Source of the DNA: Ideonella sp. A 288
GTDB taxonomy: Bacteria; Pseudomonadota; Gammaproteobacteria; Burkholderiales; Burkholderiaceae_C
Length of the DNA: 64,000 nucleotides
Assembly: GCF_002198735.1 (NCBI RefSeq)
Contig: NZ_MWLO01000145.1
Location: 1 to 64,000, forward strand
Direction: 5' to 3'
Notes under the pieces: model-generated
Told to the model about the DNA's origin: nothing
What the model saw: the letters and a program-made list of their open reading frames with translations, nothing else
The model's database searches: none
Shown here: positions 35,520-45,005 of the stretch, piece after piece
Position numbering within the stretch: position 1 is the stretch's first letter
Layout of the letters: each line of letters opens with the position of its first letter
Translations under genes and position numbers: made by a program

Positions 35520-36305
35520 TCATCGGCCGCCCCCGCGCGCATCGCGCCTCGACGTGCGCCACTCGGTCCACAGCAGGCCGATGAAGGCCATGTCCTCGAT
35601 GAAGTAGCGGCGGAACATGCGCCGCGGCTCCTGCAGGAAGCGGTAGAACCACTCGAGGCCGCTGCGCTGCATCCACACCGGCGCCCGCTGGACGGCGCCC
35701 GTGACCACGTCGAAGGTGCCACCCACGCCCATCGCGAAGGGCACCTGCATGTGCTGCTGCCAGCGGCTGAGGAACTCTTCCTTGCGTGGCGAACTGATGG
35801 CCACGAAGAGCAGCTGCGCGCCCGATCGGCGGATCGCCTCGGCCACGGCCTCGTCCTCGCCGGCCGGCCAGTAGCCGTTGCGGTGGCCGACGACATCGAC
35901 CGCCGGGTTGCGCTGGCTGTACAGCGCGCGCACCTGCGCGACCACCGGTTCGCGCGCGCCCAGCAGGTACACCTTCCAGCCCCGCTGCGCGGCCCGCTGC
36001 ATCAGCGCCTCGAACAGGTCCACCCCGGTGACCCGCTCCTTCAGCGGCCGGCCCAGCAGGCGCGACGCCCACACCACCGGCATGCCGTCGGCATTGACCA
36101 GCGCGCAGGCGTTGATGATCTCGCGCAGCTGCGGGTCACGCGCCGCCTTCACCAGCTTGTCGACGTTGACGACCACGTGCTGGTGCGGCCGGCCGCTGGC
36201 GATGAAGCCTTCGACGCGGTCGACCGTCTCCCGCATGTCGAGGTTGTCGATGCGGCAGCCCATCAGCGCGATGTGCGGGCTCGGCGGTGGGGAGGCGGCG
36301 CTCAT
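35520..36305 (-). CDS. WecG/TagA/CpsF family glycosyltransferase
   Basis: The 261-residue protein is a GT26 enzyme with HVVVNVDKLVKAARDP, NADGMPVVWASRLLG, RVTGVDLFEALM, VYLLGAREPVVA and VAISSPRKEEFLSR. Family members such as WecG and TagA transfer N-acetylmannosamine-type sugars to lipid-linked acceptors. A typical C-terminal appendage (EWFYRFLQEPRRMFRRY) is present. It likely adds an early sugar of the repeat unit. The gene sits 4 bp after the acetyltransferase gene upstream. Confidence 0.9.
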   Translation of the reverse strand: MSAASPPPSPHIALMGCRIDNLDMRETVDRVEGFIASGRPHQHVVVNVDKLVKAARDPQLREIINACALVNADGMPVVWASRLLGRPLKERVTGVDLFEALMQRAAQRGWKVYLLGAREPVVAQVRALYSQRNPAVDVVGHRNGYWPAGEDEAVAEAIRRSGAQLLFVAISSPRKEEFLSRWQQHMQVPFAMGVGGTFDVVTGAVQRAPVWMQRSGLEWFYRFLQEPRRMFRRYFIEDMAFIGLLWTEWRTSRRDARGGGR

Positions 36306-36309
36306 CGGT

Positions 36310-36783
36310 TCATTCGTCCCGCGGGGGCGGCGGCGTCGACGGCGCGGGGGCCGGGCCCCACCCGTCCTGGATGCGGACCACCCGGGCTGGCACGCCCACC
36401 ATCACCGCGCCGCGGGGCACGTTGTGCAGCACCACGGCGTTGGCGCCGATCACCGCGCCGGCGCCCACGCGGATGGGACCCAGTACCTTCGCGCCGGAGC
36501 CGATCTCGACATCGGATTCGATCACCGGCACGGCGTGGTGGCCGCTGCGCCCGCCCACCGTCACGCAGGTGCCGATGGTGACCCGGTCGCCGATCACCGC
36601 GCGCGCGTGGATGACCGTGCCGAGGCCGGAGTAGCCCAGCACCACGTCGCGCCCCAGCTGGACCGACGGCGGCAGGGCCACCGAGTACACCAGCCGATTC
36701 ACCGCGTACAGCAGGCGCGGCAGCACCGGCACGCCGGCGCGGTGGGCCCGGTGGGCGAGGCGGTGGATCCAGAGGGGTGTCAT
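36310..36783 (-). CDS. Serine-acetyltransferase-like hexapeptide-repeat acetyltransferase
   Basis: The 157-residue protein has left-handed beta-helix hexapeptide repeats, running from VQLGRDVVLGYSGLGTVIHA to GAGAVIGANAVVLHNVPRGA. The end VMVGVPARVVR is typical of CysE-like acetyltransferases. It lacks the long N-terminal helical domain of true serine acetyltransferase, so in this locus it more likely O-acetylates a sugar or amino sugar. The ATG at 36783 overlaps the upstream glycosyltransferase stop (ATGA at 36780-36783). The open frame continuing to 39573 is a shadow. Confidence 0.85.
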   Translation of the reverse strand: MTPLWIHRLAHRAHRAGVPVLPRLLYAVNRLVYSVALPPSVQLGRDVVLGYSGLGTVIHARAVIGDRVTIGTCVTVGGRSGHHAVPVIESDVEIGSGAKVLGPIRVGAGAVIGANAVVLHNVPRGAVMVGVPARVVRIQDGWGPAPAPSTPPPPRDE

Positions 36784-37955
36784 GCGCCAGGGGTGGTCTG
36801 GTGGACCGGTGCGGCGGGCGCGCGCCCGTAGGCGGCATACAGGCGCAGCAGCGCGTCGACCGTGGTGCCGATGGTGGCATGGGACTCGACCCATTGCCGC
36901 TGTTCGGCGGCCACGGCGTCGCGGCAGGCGTGCACTTTCAGCACGGCCTGCGCCAATGACAGCGGGTCGCGGTCGCCGACCACCTGCCAGGGCTGCGGCA
37001 GCAGCCGGGCGATGTCGGAGAAGTCGGTGGCCACCACCGGCGTGCCGGCGGCCATGGCCTCGAGCACGACATTGGGCGACCCCTCGCGCCGCGAGGTGGA
37101 CAGCAGCACGTCGGCCGCGCCGATGAGCTCCAGCGCATCGGGGCGCTGGCCTGCCAGGCGCACGTGCTCGCCCAGGCCGGCCGCGGCAATGCGGTCGCGC
37201 ACCGCCGCCTCGTAGCGGGTGGAGGCATCGGCCACGGTGTTGGCGTACTCCAGCCGGTCGCCGAAAGAGGCCCCCACCAGCAGCAGGCGCCAGCGCGGAT
37301 CGAGGCCAACGAGGTGGCGGATCACCTCGATGGCCAGCAGCTGGTCCTTGGCTTCGTTGAAGGACCCGACCAGCACGGCCAGGCGGATGTCGCTGCGCCC
37401 GAAGAAACCGGTGCGAGGATCCGGCCGGGTGGCCGCCAGGCGCCGGTCGATGCCGACCAGGTCGAGTCCGTTCCACACCACGTGGGCGTGCCGATCGGGC
37501 AGGCCGAACAGGGCCCGCGCCTGCACCCGGCCGCGCTCCGAGTTGGCGATCACGCCCGACACGAAGGGCCGCACCGGCCAGTGCGCCAGCCACTGCGCCC
37601 TGCTCAGGCGGTAGTCGCTGCTGCGCTCGGCGCACAGCACCGGCACGCCCAGGCCCAGGGCCGCCACGGTGGCGTACCAGTTGCCGTCGAAGAGGTAGCC
37701 GTGCACGACGTCCGGCCGCCGGCTGCGCAGGAAGGCCCGCAGGCGCCGCACCACGGCCAGGTCCAGCCGCGAGCGCTTGCGGTCGACGACCACCTCGACA
37801 CCGGCGGCCTGCAGGGCGGCGATGCGCGGCGCGTGGTCGGTGAGCAGGTACACCACCGCCTCGTGGCCCCGCCGGCTCAGCTCGGCGGCGATGAGCATCA
37901 GCTGGGATTCGGCCCCGCCATAGCCCAGGCCGCTGATCACCGACAGGATCTTCAT
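36780..37955 (-). CDS. Glycosyltransferase family 4 protein
   Basis: The 391-residue GT-B protein begins MKILSVISGLGYGGAESQLM, the usual start of GT4 enzymes. It continues with VLCAERSSDYRLSR, WNGLDLVGIDRRL, VLVGSFNEAKDQLLAIEV and the donor-site block TSRREGSPNVVLEAMAAGTP. It adds a sugar to the lipid-linked repeat unit. The ATG at 37955 is preceded by GAGGAA, so it was preferred over the upstream start at 37979. It lies between the hexapeptide acetyltransferase and the polymerase gene. Confidence 0.9.
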   Translation of the reverse strand: MKILSVISGLGYGGAESQLMLIAAELSRRGHEAVVYLLTDHAPRIAALQAAGVEVVVDRKRSRLDLAVVRRLRAFLRSRRPDVVHGYLFDGNWYATVAALGLGVPVLCAERSSDYRLSRAQWLAHWPVRPFVSGVIANSERGRVQARALFGLPDRHAHVVWNGLDLVGIDRRLAATRPDPRTGFFGRSDIRLAVLVGSFNEAKDQLLAIEVIRHLVGLDPRWRLLLVGASFGDRLEYANTVADASTRYEAAVRDRIAAAGLGEHVRLAGQRPDALELIGAADVLLSTSRREGSPNVVLEAMAAGTPVVATDFSDIARLLPQPWQVVGDRDPLSLAQAVLKVHACRDAVAAEQRQWVESHATIGTTVDALLRLYAAYGRAPAAPVHQTTPGA

Positions 37956-37979
37956 CGGGTGCCGTTCCTCGCCGCGCAC

Positions 37980-39461
37980 TCAGGTGGGCCGGCGGCCCGT
38001 GGCCCGGTCCAGCGGCGCCGGGCGCATGCCGAAGCCTCGCCGACGGGGCTGGCCGGCCCCCGCCGCCTGTGCGCGGGGCACCAGGTGCAGGTGCGCAAAC
38101 AGCAGGCCGAGCGAGAACCAGACGAAGGTCTGTTCGGGGAAGGGCATGAAGTGACCATTGGTCATGCCCATCACCAGCACGCCGGCGAAGGATGCGCCCG
38201 CACCGGCGAAGAAGCGCTGCATCAGCGGGCTCACCTCGGCATGGTGCGACAGCTGCCAGAAGCCGCGCAGGTGTCGGTAGTAGACGTAGAGGATGGCCAT
38301 CAATCCGAGCAGGCCGAGGTCGAGCAGGATCTCCAGGTAAAGGTTGTGCGGATGGTTGGCCACGTAAATCCCGGAGCCCACGGCGTCGCTCCACGACGTG
38401 GAGCCCAGGCCACGGCCCCACAGCGGGCTCTTCGCCACCTCGGGCAGCAGCAGTTGCCACACGGCCACGCGGCCCGCGGTGAGCGGGTCGTCCAGGCGCT
38501 CGGCGGCCTGGGCCACTGCGCCGGACTGCATGCCCGTGGTCACCCGTTCGCGCACCGCTTCGGGCGCGACGATCAGGCCGATCACCGCCAGCACCACGGC
38601 CACCAGCATCACCGCGACACGGCGGGTGCGCAGCAGGTACAGCAGCACGACGACCAGCAAGGCCAGGAAAGCGCCGCGCGAAAAGCTCAGCACGACGGCG
38701 GTGGCCACCACGGCCAGCGACACGGCGCACAGCGCCCGCACCAGCACGTTGCGGATGCCGCCGACGATGAACAGCATCGGCCCCGCGGCCGACATCAGCA
38801 TCAGCCCCATCTCGTTGGCGTGGTAGCCCAGCGGGCCCATGAAGCTGCGCTGCGCCTGCAGGTTCGACAGCGTGAGGCCATAGACGCCGATCAGCACGAA
38901 GACCGCGATCGACGGCAGCACCGCCCCCGCCACCATCAGCGCCAGCCAGCGCTCCGGCTTCTTGCTGGTCTTCACTGCATTGGCCAACAGCCAGGCGAAG
39001 ATGACGAAGCCCAGCGGCTTGAGGTAACGGGACTTGAGGAAGCTGAACGGCTCGTAGAACGGTGCGTCGACCAGCCCGACGTTGCGCGCGCCCTGTGCCA
39101 GGTAGGGCCAGGCGATCAGGATGCCGAAGGTGATGGGCACCAGGTACAGCGCCACGAAGTAGGTGGGCGGCTTGACCAGCTCGCGGCGCCGCATCATGGT
39201 CTGGAAGACGAAGGCCACCAGCGTGGCGGCGATCAGGTAGTTGTTGACGTTGAAGCCACTGGTCTGCGGCAGCAGCGGCGATGCCGACCAGGGCAGCAGC
39301 ACGATCAGGCAGGCCACGCCGACGCGGTAGTCGCGCACGATGAACAGCATCGGCAGCACCGGCGCGAACAGCACCAGGGCCGTCGGCCCGCCGAACAGCG
39401 CCGCCGCCACGCCGGTGAGCACGCCCACGAACGCCAGGCCGAGCAACAGAAGCCACTTCAT
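37980..39461 (-). CDS. O-antigen ligase/polymerase family protein (Wzy-like)
   Basis: The 493-residue protein has about 12 transmembrane helices and a large periplasmic loop (residues 310-390). The loop holds AGRVAVWQLLLPEVAKSPLW, GRGLGSTSWSDA and NHPHNLYLEILLDLGLLGL. The HxHN block is the signature of the Wzy_C/WaaL domain. In a Wzx/Wzy-type locus it is the likely polymerase joining repeat units in the periplasm. The flippase gene lies directly upstream with an ATGA overlap at 39458-39461. The C-terminal tail after residue 460 is Arg/Pro-rich and cytoplasmic. Confidence 0.88.
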   Translation of the reverse strand: MKWLLLLGLAFVGVLTGVAAALFGGPTALVLFAPVLPMLFIVRDYRVGVACLIVLLPWSASPLLPQTSGFNVNNYLIAATLVAFVFQTMMRRRELVKPPTYFVALYLVPITFGILIAWPYLAQGARNVGLVDAPFYEPFSFLKSRYLKPLGFVIFAWLLANAVKTSKKPERWLALMVAGAVLPSIAVFVLIGVYGLTLSNLQAQRSFMGPLGYHANEMGLMLMSAAGPMLFIVGGIRNVLVRALCAVSLAVVATAVVLSFSRGAFLALLVVVLLYLLRTRRVAVMLVAVVLAVIGLIVAPEAVRERVTTGMQSGAVAQAAERLDDPLTAGRVAVWQLLLPEVAKSPLWGRGLGSTSWSDAVGSGIYVANHPHNLYLEILLDLGLLGLMAILYVYYRHLRGFWQLSHHAEVSPLMQRFFAGAGASFAGVLVMGMTNGHFMPFPEQTFVWFSLGLLFAHLHLVPRAQAAGAGQPRRRGFGMRPAPLDRATGRRPT

Positions 39462-40765
39462 CGCGAATCCTCGTCCGGCGCGCGGGCCGGGACAGTCCAG
39501 AGCAGCCCGCGCAGGGCCACCGCGGCCAGCAGCAGGTGGCAGGCGCTGGCCAGCGCATAGGCCACGCTGACACCCTGCACGCCGAGCCGTGGCATCAGCA
39601 GCACGACACCCCCGTAGAACAGCGCCGGCACCAGCACCTCCAGCAGAACATACCACCCGGTGCGCACCTGCGACACGAGCACGAAGCCCAGCGTCCAGGC
39701 GCCCATCTTCAGCACGTCGCCGGCCAGTTGCCAGGGCATGATCTCGGCCACCGGCGCGAACGACGGCGCGAACACCCAGCGCACGACCGTGACGCGCAGC
39801 AGGCCGATCACCAGGGCCAGCACCGCCGTCACCGCCACCGCAACGGCCAGCGTGCGCAGCACCTCGGCGCGCAGGCGCGGCGCATCGCCGGCCAACTGGC
39901 CCAGCCGCGGCATGAAGTACAGCGACACCGAGGTGGTGATGATCTGCGTGTACACCTCCGACAGTCGCCACGCGGCCTGCCAGTGGCCGGCGGCATCGAG
40001 CGTCAACCCCGTGGCCGCCGCGTCGCGCACCAGCAGCATGGACAGCGGCGTCAGCACCGCATGGGCCAGCAGCATCGGGTAGAAGCCGGCGATGCGCCGC
40101 GCCTCGGTGGCGTCGAAGGCGCCCTTGAACAAAGGCCACGACAGGCGCGTCGAGCCCGCCAGGCACCAAGCCGTGACCGGCAGCGCCACCAGGTAGGTGA
40201 CGATCGAGCCGACCAACCCGCCGTGCAGGCCCCACAGCCAGCAGGCCGGCGCGAAGATGGCCAGGCTGAGCACGGTGACGATGACGTTCGAGCCGACGAC
40301 GCGGCCCATGTCGCCGACGCCGTTGAGCGCCGACACCAGCAGGCCATTGACCATCACCGCGGCCACGGCGGCACCGGCCAGCACCATCACCCAGGCCAGC
40401 GAGGCATCGTGCAGCAGCCAGTCGGCCACCCAGGGCGCCAACACGGCCAGCAGCAGCGCCAGCCCCACGGCCAGCACCAGCGTCAGGCGGGCCGCGGTGC
40501 CCAGCAGGCGCGTCAACCGCGCGCGGTCGTCGCGGACCTCGGCGCCCACCCGCACCACGGCCGTGTTCAGGCCGCTGCCCAGCAAGCCCTGGCACAGGGT
40601 GACGAAGGTGTTCAGCTGGGCCACCAGCGCCAGGCCCGACGGGCCCAGGTACACCGCGCTGACCTTGATGCTGACGAAGCCGCACACCAGGCGCACCAGC
40701 GCCTGGCTGCCACCGAGCCCGAAGGCGCGGGCCAGGCCGGCACCGAGGACGGGCCGCAGCGTCAT
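39458..40765 (-). CDS. Oligosaccharide flippase (Wzx-like, MOP superfamily)
   Basis: The 435-residue protein has twelve or so hydrophobic helices and opens with RPVLGAGLARAFGLGGSQAL and SIKVSAVYLGPSGLALVAQ, as in WzxE-like O-antigen translocases. It moves the finished lipid-linked repeat unit across the inner membrane for polymerisation. Neighbours support this: the Wzy-like gene is downstream and glycosyltransferases upstream, both with ATGA overlaps (39458-39461 and 40762-40765). Closest resemblance is to the WzxE group, which often flips amino-sugar-containing units. Confidence 0.88.
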   Translation of the reverse strand: MTLRPVLGAGLARAFGLGGSQALVRLVCGFVSIKVSAVYLGPSGLALVAQLNTFVTLCQGLLGSGLNTAVVRVGAEVRDDRARLTRLLGTAARLTLVLAVGLALLLAVLAPWVADWLLHDASLAWVMVLAGAAVAAVMVNGLLVSALNGVGDMGRVVGSNVIVTVLSLAIFAPACWLWGLHGGLVGSIVTYLVALPVTAWCLAGSTRLSWPLFKGAFDATEARRIAGFYPMLLAHAVLTPLSMLLVRDAAATGLTLDAAGHWQAAWRLSEVYTQIITTSVSLYFMPRLGQLAGDAPRLRAEVLRTLAVAVAVTAVLALVIGLLRVTVVRWVFAPSFAPVAEIMPWQLAGDVLKMGAWTLGFVLVSQVRTGWYVLLEVLVPALFYGGVVLLMPRLGVQGVSVAYALASACHLLLAAVALRGLLWTVPARAPDEDSR

Positions 40766-41886
40766 GGCCCGGCCTCCACGCCGAAGACGCGTCGATAGCG
40801 TGGCAGCACGGCCTGCGGTGCATGGTGGCGGGCCAGCGCGGCGCGGCAGGCCTCGCCCTGCCGCTGCCAGGCCTCGGGGTCGGACAGCAGGCCGTCGATG
40901 CGCGCCGCCATGTCCGCCAGGTCGGTGCAGGCCACCGTCGACGACCCGCCCTCGCCCACCTCCGGCTGCACGAACGACAGGCTGGGCACGCCGCGCACCC
41001 AGGCCTGCAGGAAGGTGTTGGGAAAGCCCTCGGCCGACGAGGTGTTGACGAGCAGGGCGGCGCCGTCGAACCAGCGGCCGATCTCGGCCGGCGGCACGAA
41101 GCCGATGAAGCGCAGGTTGGGCAGCGCCGCCGCGGCCTGGGCGATGCGGTCGTGGAAGGCCTGCGCATCGGGTGCCGAGCCCAGCCCGCCGATCATCACG
41201 AAGCGCCGCTGCGGCAGCCGGGCGGCCAGGTCGATCAGCGCCTCGGGCCGCTTGATGGCGGCGATGCTGCCGACCCACAGGATCGGGCCGTCGAGGGCCC
41301 CCTGCCCGGCCCCGGGCTCGACGTGCAGGTTCGGGATGACCACGCCCTCGCGGCCCTGCGTGCCGCGCAGCCATTCGGCCTGCGCCCGGTTCTGCAGCAC
41401 GAAGGTGTCCACCCAGCGCAGGCTCAGCCGGAACAGCGCATCGTCGCGCCGGGTGAGCAGGGGGTTGCGGCCCGGGCGGAAGTCGAGGTCGCTGGCCGCG
41501 GCGTACACCAGCCGGCAACCGCGGCGCCGCGCGTACCAGGCCGCCGGCAGCAGGTAGCCGGTGGCGGTGCGCACGTAAACGCTGTCCGGCTTCAGGGCGT
41601 TCAGCCGCGCCACCACGTCGGTCAGGCGCGGCACCAGCCAGCGCAGGCCCTTGACCCAGCGGCCGCGGTGCTCGGGCAAGCGGTACACCTCCACGCCCTG
41701 CGCGACGCAGCGCTCGGGCTGGCCAAAGTCCTGCGACAGCAGCGAGACGCGGAAGCCATCGGCCACCAGCAGGCGCATCAGCATGGCCTGCTGGATCTCG
41801 GCGCCGCCGGCGATGCCTGCGCCGGTGCCCGGCACCAGCGACGGGTAGGAGCCCGGCGCCACGAAGCAGACGTGGGGCCGGGTCAT
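40762..41886 (-). CDS. Glycosyltransferase family protein, paralogue 1 of a tandem pair
   Basis: The 374-residue GT-B protein starts MTRPHVCFVAPGSYPSLV. It carries GGAEIQQAML near residue 27, a linker WVGSIAAIKRPEALIDLA near 207, and the acceptor/donor block NTSSAEGFPNTFLQAWVRG near 294. The same organisation and near-identical blocks occur in the next gene upstream, so the two arose by duplication. It is probably a GT4-type sugar transferase for the repeat unit. Both ends overlap neighbours by ATGA, indicating strict coupling. Confidence 0.85.
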   Translation of the reverse strand: MTRPHVCFVAPGSYPSLVPGTGAGIAGGAEIQQAMLMRLLVADGFRVSLLSQDFGQPERCVAQGVEVYRLPEHRGRWVKGLRWLVPRLTDVVARLNALKPDSVYVRTATGYLLPAAWYARRRGCRLVYAAASDLDFRPGRNPLLTRRDDALFRLSLRWVDTFVLQNRAQAEWLRGTQGREGVVIPNLHVEPGAGQGALDGPILWVGSIAAIKRPEALIDLAARLPQRRFVMIGGLGSAPDAQAFHDRIAQAAAALPNLRFIGFVPPAEIGRWFDGAALLVNTSSAEGFPNTFLQAWVRGVPSLSFVQPEVGEGGSSTVACTDLADMAARIDGLLSDPEAWQRQGEACRAALARHHAPQAVLPRYRRVFGVEAGP

Positions 41887-43019
41887 GCGCCTGCCCGCCC
41901 GTGCGGCACCGGCCCGCACACCAGGCCGTCGAAGAGCTGCTCGTAGGCGTCCACCGCCGAGGCCACCGAATGCTGCTGCTCGGCGCAGCGGCGCGAGCGC
42001 TCGGACAGGCGCTGCCAGTGCGCGGCATCGGTCTTCAGGCGGCGCAGGCGCTGCACCATGTCGTCGAGCGAGGCGGCCACCTCGCTCACCGGCGCGCCGT
42101 CGACCTGCACCTCCGGGTCGAAGAAGGCCAGCGAGGGCACGCCGCGCGACCAGGCCTGCAGGAAGGTGTTCGGAAAACCCTCGGCCACCGAGGTGTTGAC
42201 CAGCACCGACGCGCCGTCGAACTGCGCACCGACGTCGGCATGCGGCACGAACCCGGTGCGCTGGAGGTTGGGCAGGCCGCTGTCGGCGGCCAGCGCCTGC
42301 ACATCGGCCGCCGAACCGCCGCCCACCAGGCGGAAGCGGAACTCGGGCAGGCGCCGCGCCAGTTCCACCAGCAGCTCGGGCCGCTTCAGCGGCTTGACGG
42401 TGCCCACCCAGAGGATGTCGCCCGACGGGCGGCCGGTGGCCGCTTCCTTCGGGTGGCAGCTGGGGATGCGCGAGGACTGCCTGGCGAACATCGCGCGGCA
42501 AGCCTGGTGCTGCCGCGCGGTCTGCACCACCACGGCGTCGGCCTGGCGCACCGCCCAACGGTACAGCGCACGGTCGCGACCGTAGCGGATCCAGGGCAGT
42601 TCGGGCGCGAAGTCGGGGTCGGCTGCGCTGGCGAACACGCTGCGGCGCCGGTGCCAGCGCGCAAAGGCCACCACGAAGGCGGTCATCGCGCCCGCCGAGC
42701 GCTGGTAGTAGACCTCGGCGTCGGCGCGGCGCATGGCGCGCCACACCGAACTGAGCCCCGGGTGCAGGAAGCGCAGCACCGGCCAGCCGGCCCCCGGCGC
42801 GTGCATGCGCCACACGCGCACGCCGTCGACCACCACGCCATCGGGCTGGCCGTGGTCCAGGCACACCATCGACACCGCGTGGCCGCGACGGGCCAGTTCG
42901 CGCGCCAGCAGCACCTGCTGCACCTCGGCCCCGCCGACCACCGGCACCGTGCGGTCGCGGGCCAGCACCGGCCAGGCCATGGGTGCGACGAAGCAGACGC
43001 GTCGGTGGGCGCTGGCCAT
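41883..43019 (-). CDS. Glycosyltransferase family protein, paralogue 2 of a tandem pair
   Basis: The 378-residue GT-B protein shares layout and motifs with its downstream neighbour: VCFVAPMAWPVL, GGAEVQQVLLARELARRGH, WVGTVKPLKRPELLVELA and NTSVAEGFPNTFLQAWSRG. It probably adds a different sugar to the same repeat unit. The start at 43019 follows the stop of the second asparagine synthase gene by 6 bp. Donor specificity cannot be predicted. Confidence 0.87.
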   Translation of the reverse strand: MASAHRRVCFVAPMAWPVLARDRTVPVVGGAEVQQVLLARELARRGHAVSMVCLDHGQPDGVVVDGVRVWRMHAPGAGWPVLRFLHPGLSSVWRAMRRADAEVYYQRSAGAMTAFVVAFARWHRRRSVFASAADPDFAPELPWIRYGRDRALYRWAVRQADAVVVQTARQHQACRAMFARQSSRIPSCHPKEAATGRPSGDILWVGTVKPLKRPELLVELARRLPEFRFRLVGGGSAADVQALAADSGLPNLQRTGFVPHADVGAQFDGASVLVNTSVAEGFPNTFLQAWSRGVPSLAFFDPEVQVDGAPVSEVAASLDDMVQRLRRLKTDAAHWQRLSERSRRCAEQQHSVASAVDAYEQLFDGLVCGPVPHGRAGA

Positions 43020-43025
43020 GGCCGC

Positions 43026-44996
43026 TCACGCGCGCGGCGTGCGCGGCACGGCAGCGGCCAGGGGCGACTCCATCCAGCGCTCGTGCCACATCTGGAAGGC
43101 CAGCATCAGCCACACCGGCTGGGTCGACAGCGCATCGCCTGCGTCGAAGCGCCGGCGCAGCGCCTGCACCGTGGGCGGGTCGAACAGACCCTGGCCGGCG
43201 ATGCGCGTCGGCGACAGGTAGCACTCGATCAGCGAATGCAGGCCGCCGCGCAGCCAGCGCTCCAGCGGGATGGCAAAGCCCTGCTTGGGCCGGTCGATCA
43301 GTTCGCGCGGCACGTGCCGGTACAGCACCTTGCGCAGCAGGTGCTTCGGGCCCAGCGGGCCCTGCCGCAGGGCGTAGGGCAGCGCGAAGGCGAACTCGAT
43401 GAGGCGGTGGTCGAGCAGCGGCTCGCGGCCCTCGATGCTGGCGCGCATGGTGGCGCGGTCGACCTTGGTCAGGATGTCGCCGGGCAGGTAGTTGTGCAGG
43501 TCCCACAGGCACATCTGCCCGCCGCCGTTGCCATGGAAGGCGTCGGCCGTGGCGCGCGTGTCGGGGGCCGCGCCCAGCAGCGGCCGCAGCAGGCGGTCGG
43601 GCCAGTTGGCCTCGCGCAGGGCCTGGTCGAAGATGCCGCCGACGCTGCCCACGCCGATGCGGTCGCTGATCTTCGCGAAGCGCACGGTGGTGGCGTAGCG
43701 CAGGCGGCGCAGGGCCTCGCCACCCGCGGCCTGGGCCGCCAGGGCGTCGTCCATGGCCTGCCAGGGCACGGTGCGCAGGGCCGCCCCCACCGAGCGGCGC
43801 AGCCAGGCCGGCTTGCTCAGCAGGCGTTGCGCCTGGGCGGTGATGCCGGTGTAGGTGGTGTAGCCGCTGAACAGTTCGTCGCCGCCATCGGCCGACAGCA
43901 CCACCTTGACCTGCTCGCCCGCAACGCGCGACACCAGCAGCGTGGGAATGCCCGACGAATCGCCGAAGGGCTCGTCGTACAGGTCGCCCCACGAGGGCAG
44001 CGTGCGCATGGCCTCGTCCACCGACAGCACGCGCGTGTGGTGCTCGGTGCCCAGGTGGCGGGCCACCGCCTCGGCATAGGGCGCCTCGTTGCGTTCGGCC
44101 TCGTCGAAGCCGATGGTGAAGGTCTTGATGCGCTGGCCGCCGTGCTTCTGCAGGATGGCCGCCAGCATCGACGAATCGATGCCGCCCGACAGGAACACGC
44201 CCACCGGCACGTCGGCGATCATGCGGTAGCCGAAGGCGCTGGTCATCAGCGCCTCCAGCCGGTCGGCCAGCGACTCCTCGCTCTCGCCCGGTGGATGGGC
44301 GGGCGCGTCGAGGACGCTCCAGTAAGCTGTTTCCTGAAGGTGGCCAGCGTCGTCCAGCTCGAGCCAGTGGCCGGGCCGCAGCTTGAACACATTGCGGTAG
44401 ATCGAGCGCGGGTCGACGATGTAGCCGTAGCGGAAGTAGTCGACCATCGCGTCGCGGTCGAGCGCCACCGGCCAGCCGCCGAAGGCCCGCAGCGCCTTCA
44501 GCTCGGAGCCGAAGTACAGGTCGCGGCCGTCCCAGGCGTAGTACAGCGGCTTGACGCCGACGCGGTCTCGGATCAGGTAGAGCTTGCGCTGCGGCCGGTG
44601 CCACAGTGCAATCGCGAACATCCCGATGAAGCGGCGCAGCGCCTCGCGCACACCCCACTGGCCGAAGGCGGCCAGGATGACCTCGGAATCGCCGGTGCCG
44701 GCGAAGCGGTGGCCCAGCGGCTCGAGCTCGGCGCGGATCTCGCGGAAGTTGTAGATCTCGCCGTTGAAGACCATGGCCCACTGGCCGTCGGCCGAGAACA
44801 TGGGCTGGTGGCCATGCGCCGACAGGTCGAGGATGGACAGGCGGCGATGGCCGAGGCCGACGCGGCCGTCGTCGGACAGCCACTGGCCGCCATCGTCGGG
44901 ACCGCGGTGGTACAGCGAGGCCACGGCGGCGGGCAGGTCGGCGGCCGCGCCGGCCGTCGCGCCGGCGCCCACGAAGAAGCCCGCGATGCCGCACAT
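43026..44996 (-). CDS. asnB: Asparagine synthase (glutamine-hydrolysing) family amidotransferase, second copy
   Basis: The 656-residue protein begins MCGIAGFFVGAG with nucleophile Cys2. It has HRGPDDGGQWL, VFNGEIYNFREI, the ATP loop FLSGGIDSSMLAAILQK and SADGGDELFSGYTTY. C-terminal blocks LPGDILTKVDRATM and EGREPLLDHRLIEFA are classical for AsnB. It resembles the amidotransferases of exosortase/PEP-CTERM polysaccharide loci. It differs clearly from the first copy at 32509-34398 (different lengths and spacing), so the two are not recent duplicates. It follows EpsI by 9 bp. Confidence 0.9.
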   Translation of the reverse strand: MCGIAGFFVGAGATAGAAADLPAAVASLYHRGPDDGGQWLSDDGRVGLGHRRLSILDLSAHGHQPMFSADGQWAMVFNGEIYNFREIRAELEPLGHRFAGTGDSEVILAAFGQWGVREALRRFIGMFAIALWHRPQRKLYLIRDRVGVKPLYYAWDGRDLYFGSELKALRAFGGWPVALDRDAMVDYFRYGYIVDPRSIYRNVFKLRPGHWLELDDAGHLQETAYWSVLDAPAHPPGESEESLADRLEALMTSAFGYRMIADVPVGVFLSGGIDSSMLAAILQKHGGQRIKTFTIGFDEAERNEAPYAEAVARHLGTEHHTRVLSVDEAMRTLPSWGDLYDEPFGDSSGIPTLLVSRVAGEQVKVVLSADGGDELFSGYTTYTGITAQAQRLLSKPAWLRRSVGAALRTVPWQAMDDALAAQAAGGEALRRLRYATTVRFAKISDRIGVGSVGGIFDQALREANWPDRLLRPLLGAAPDTRATADAFHGNGGGQMCLWDLHNYLPGDILTKVDRATMRASIEGREPLLDHRLIEFAFALPYALRQGPLGPKHLLRKVLYRHVPRELIDRPKQGFAIPLERWLRGGLHSLIECYLSPTRIAGQGLFDPPTVQALRRRFDAGDALSTQPVWLMLAFQMWHERWMESPLAAAVPRTPRA

Positions 44997-45005
44997 GCCC
45001 GGTCC

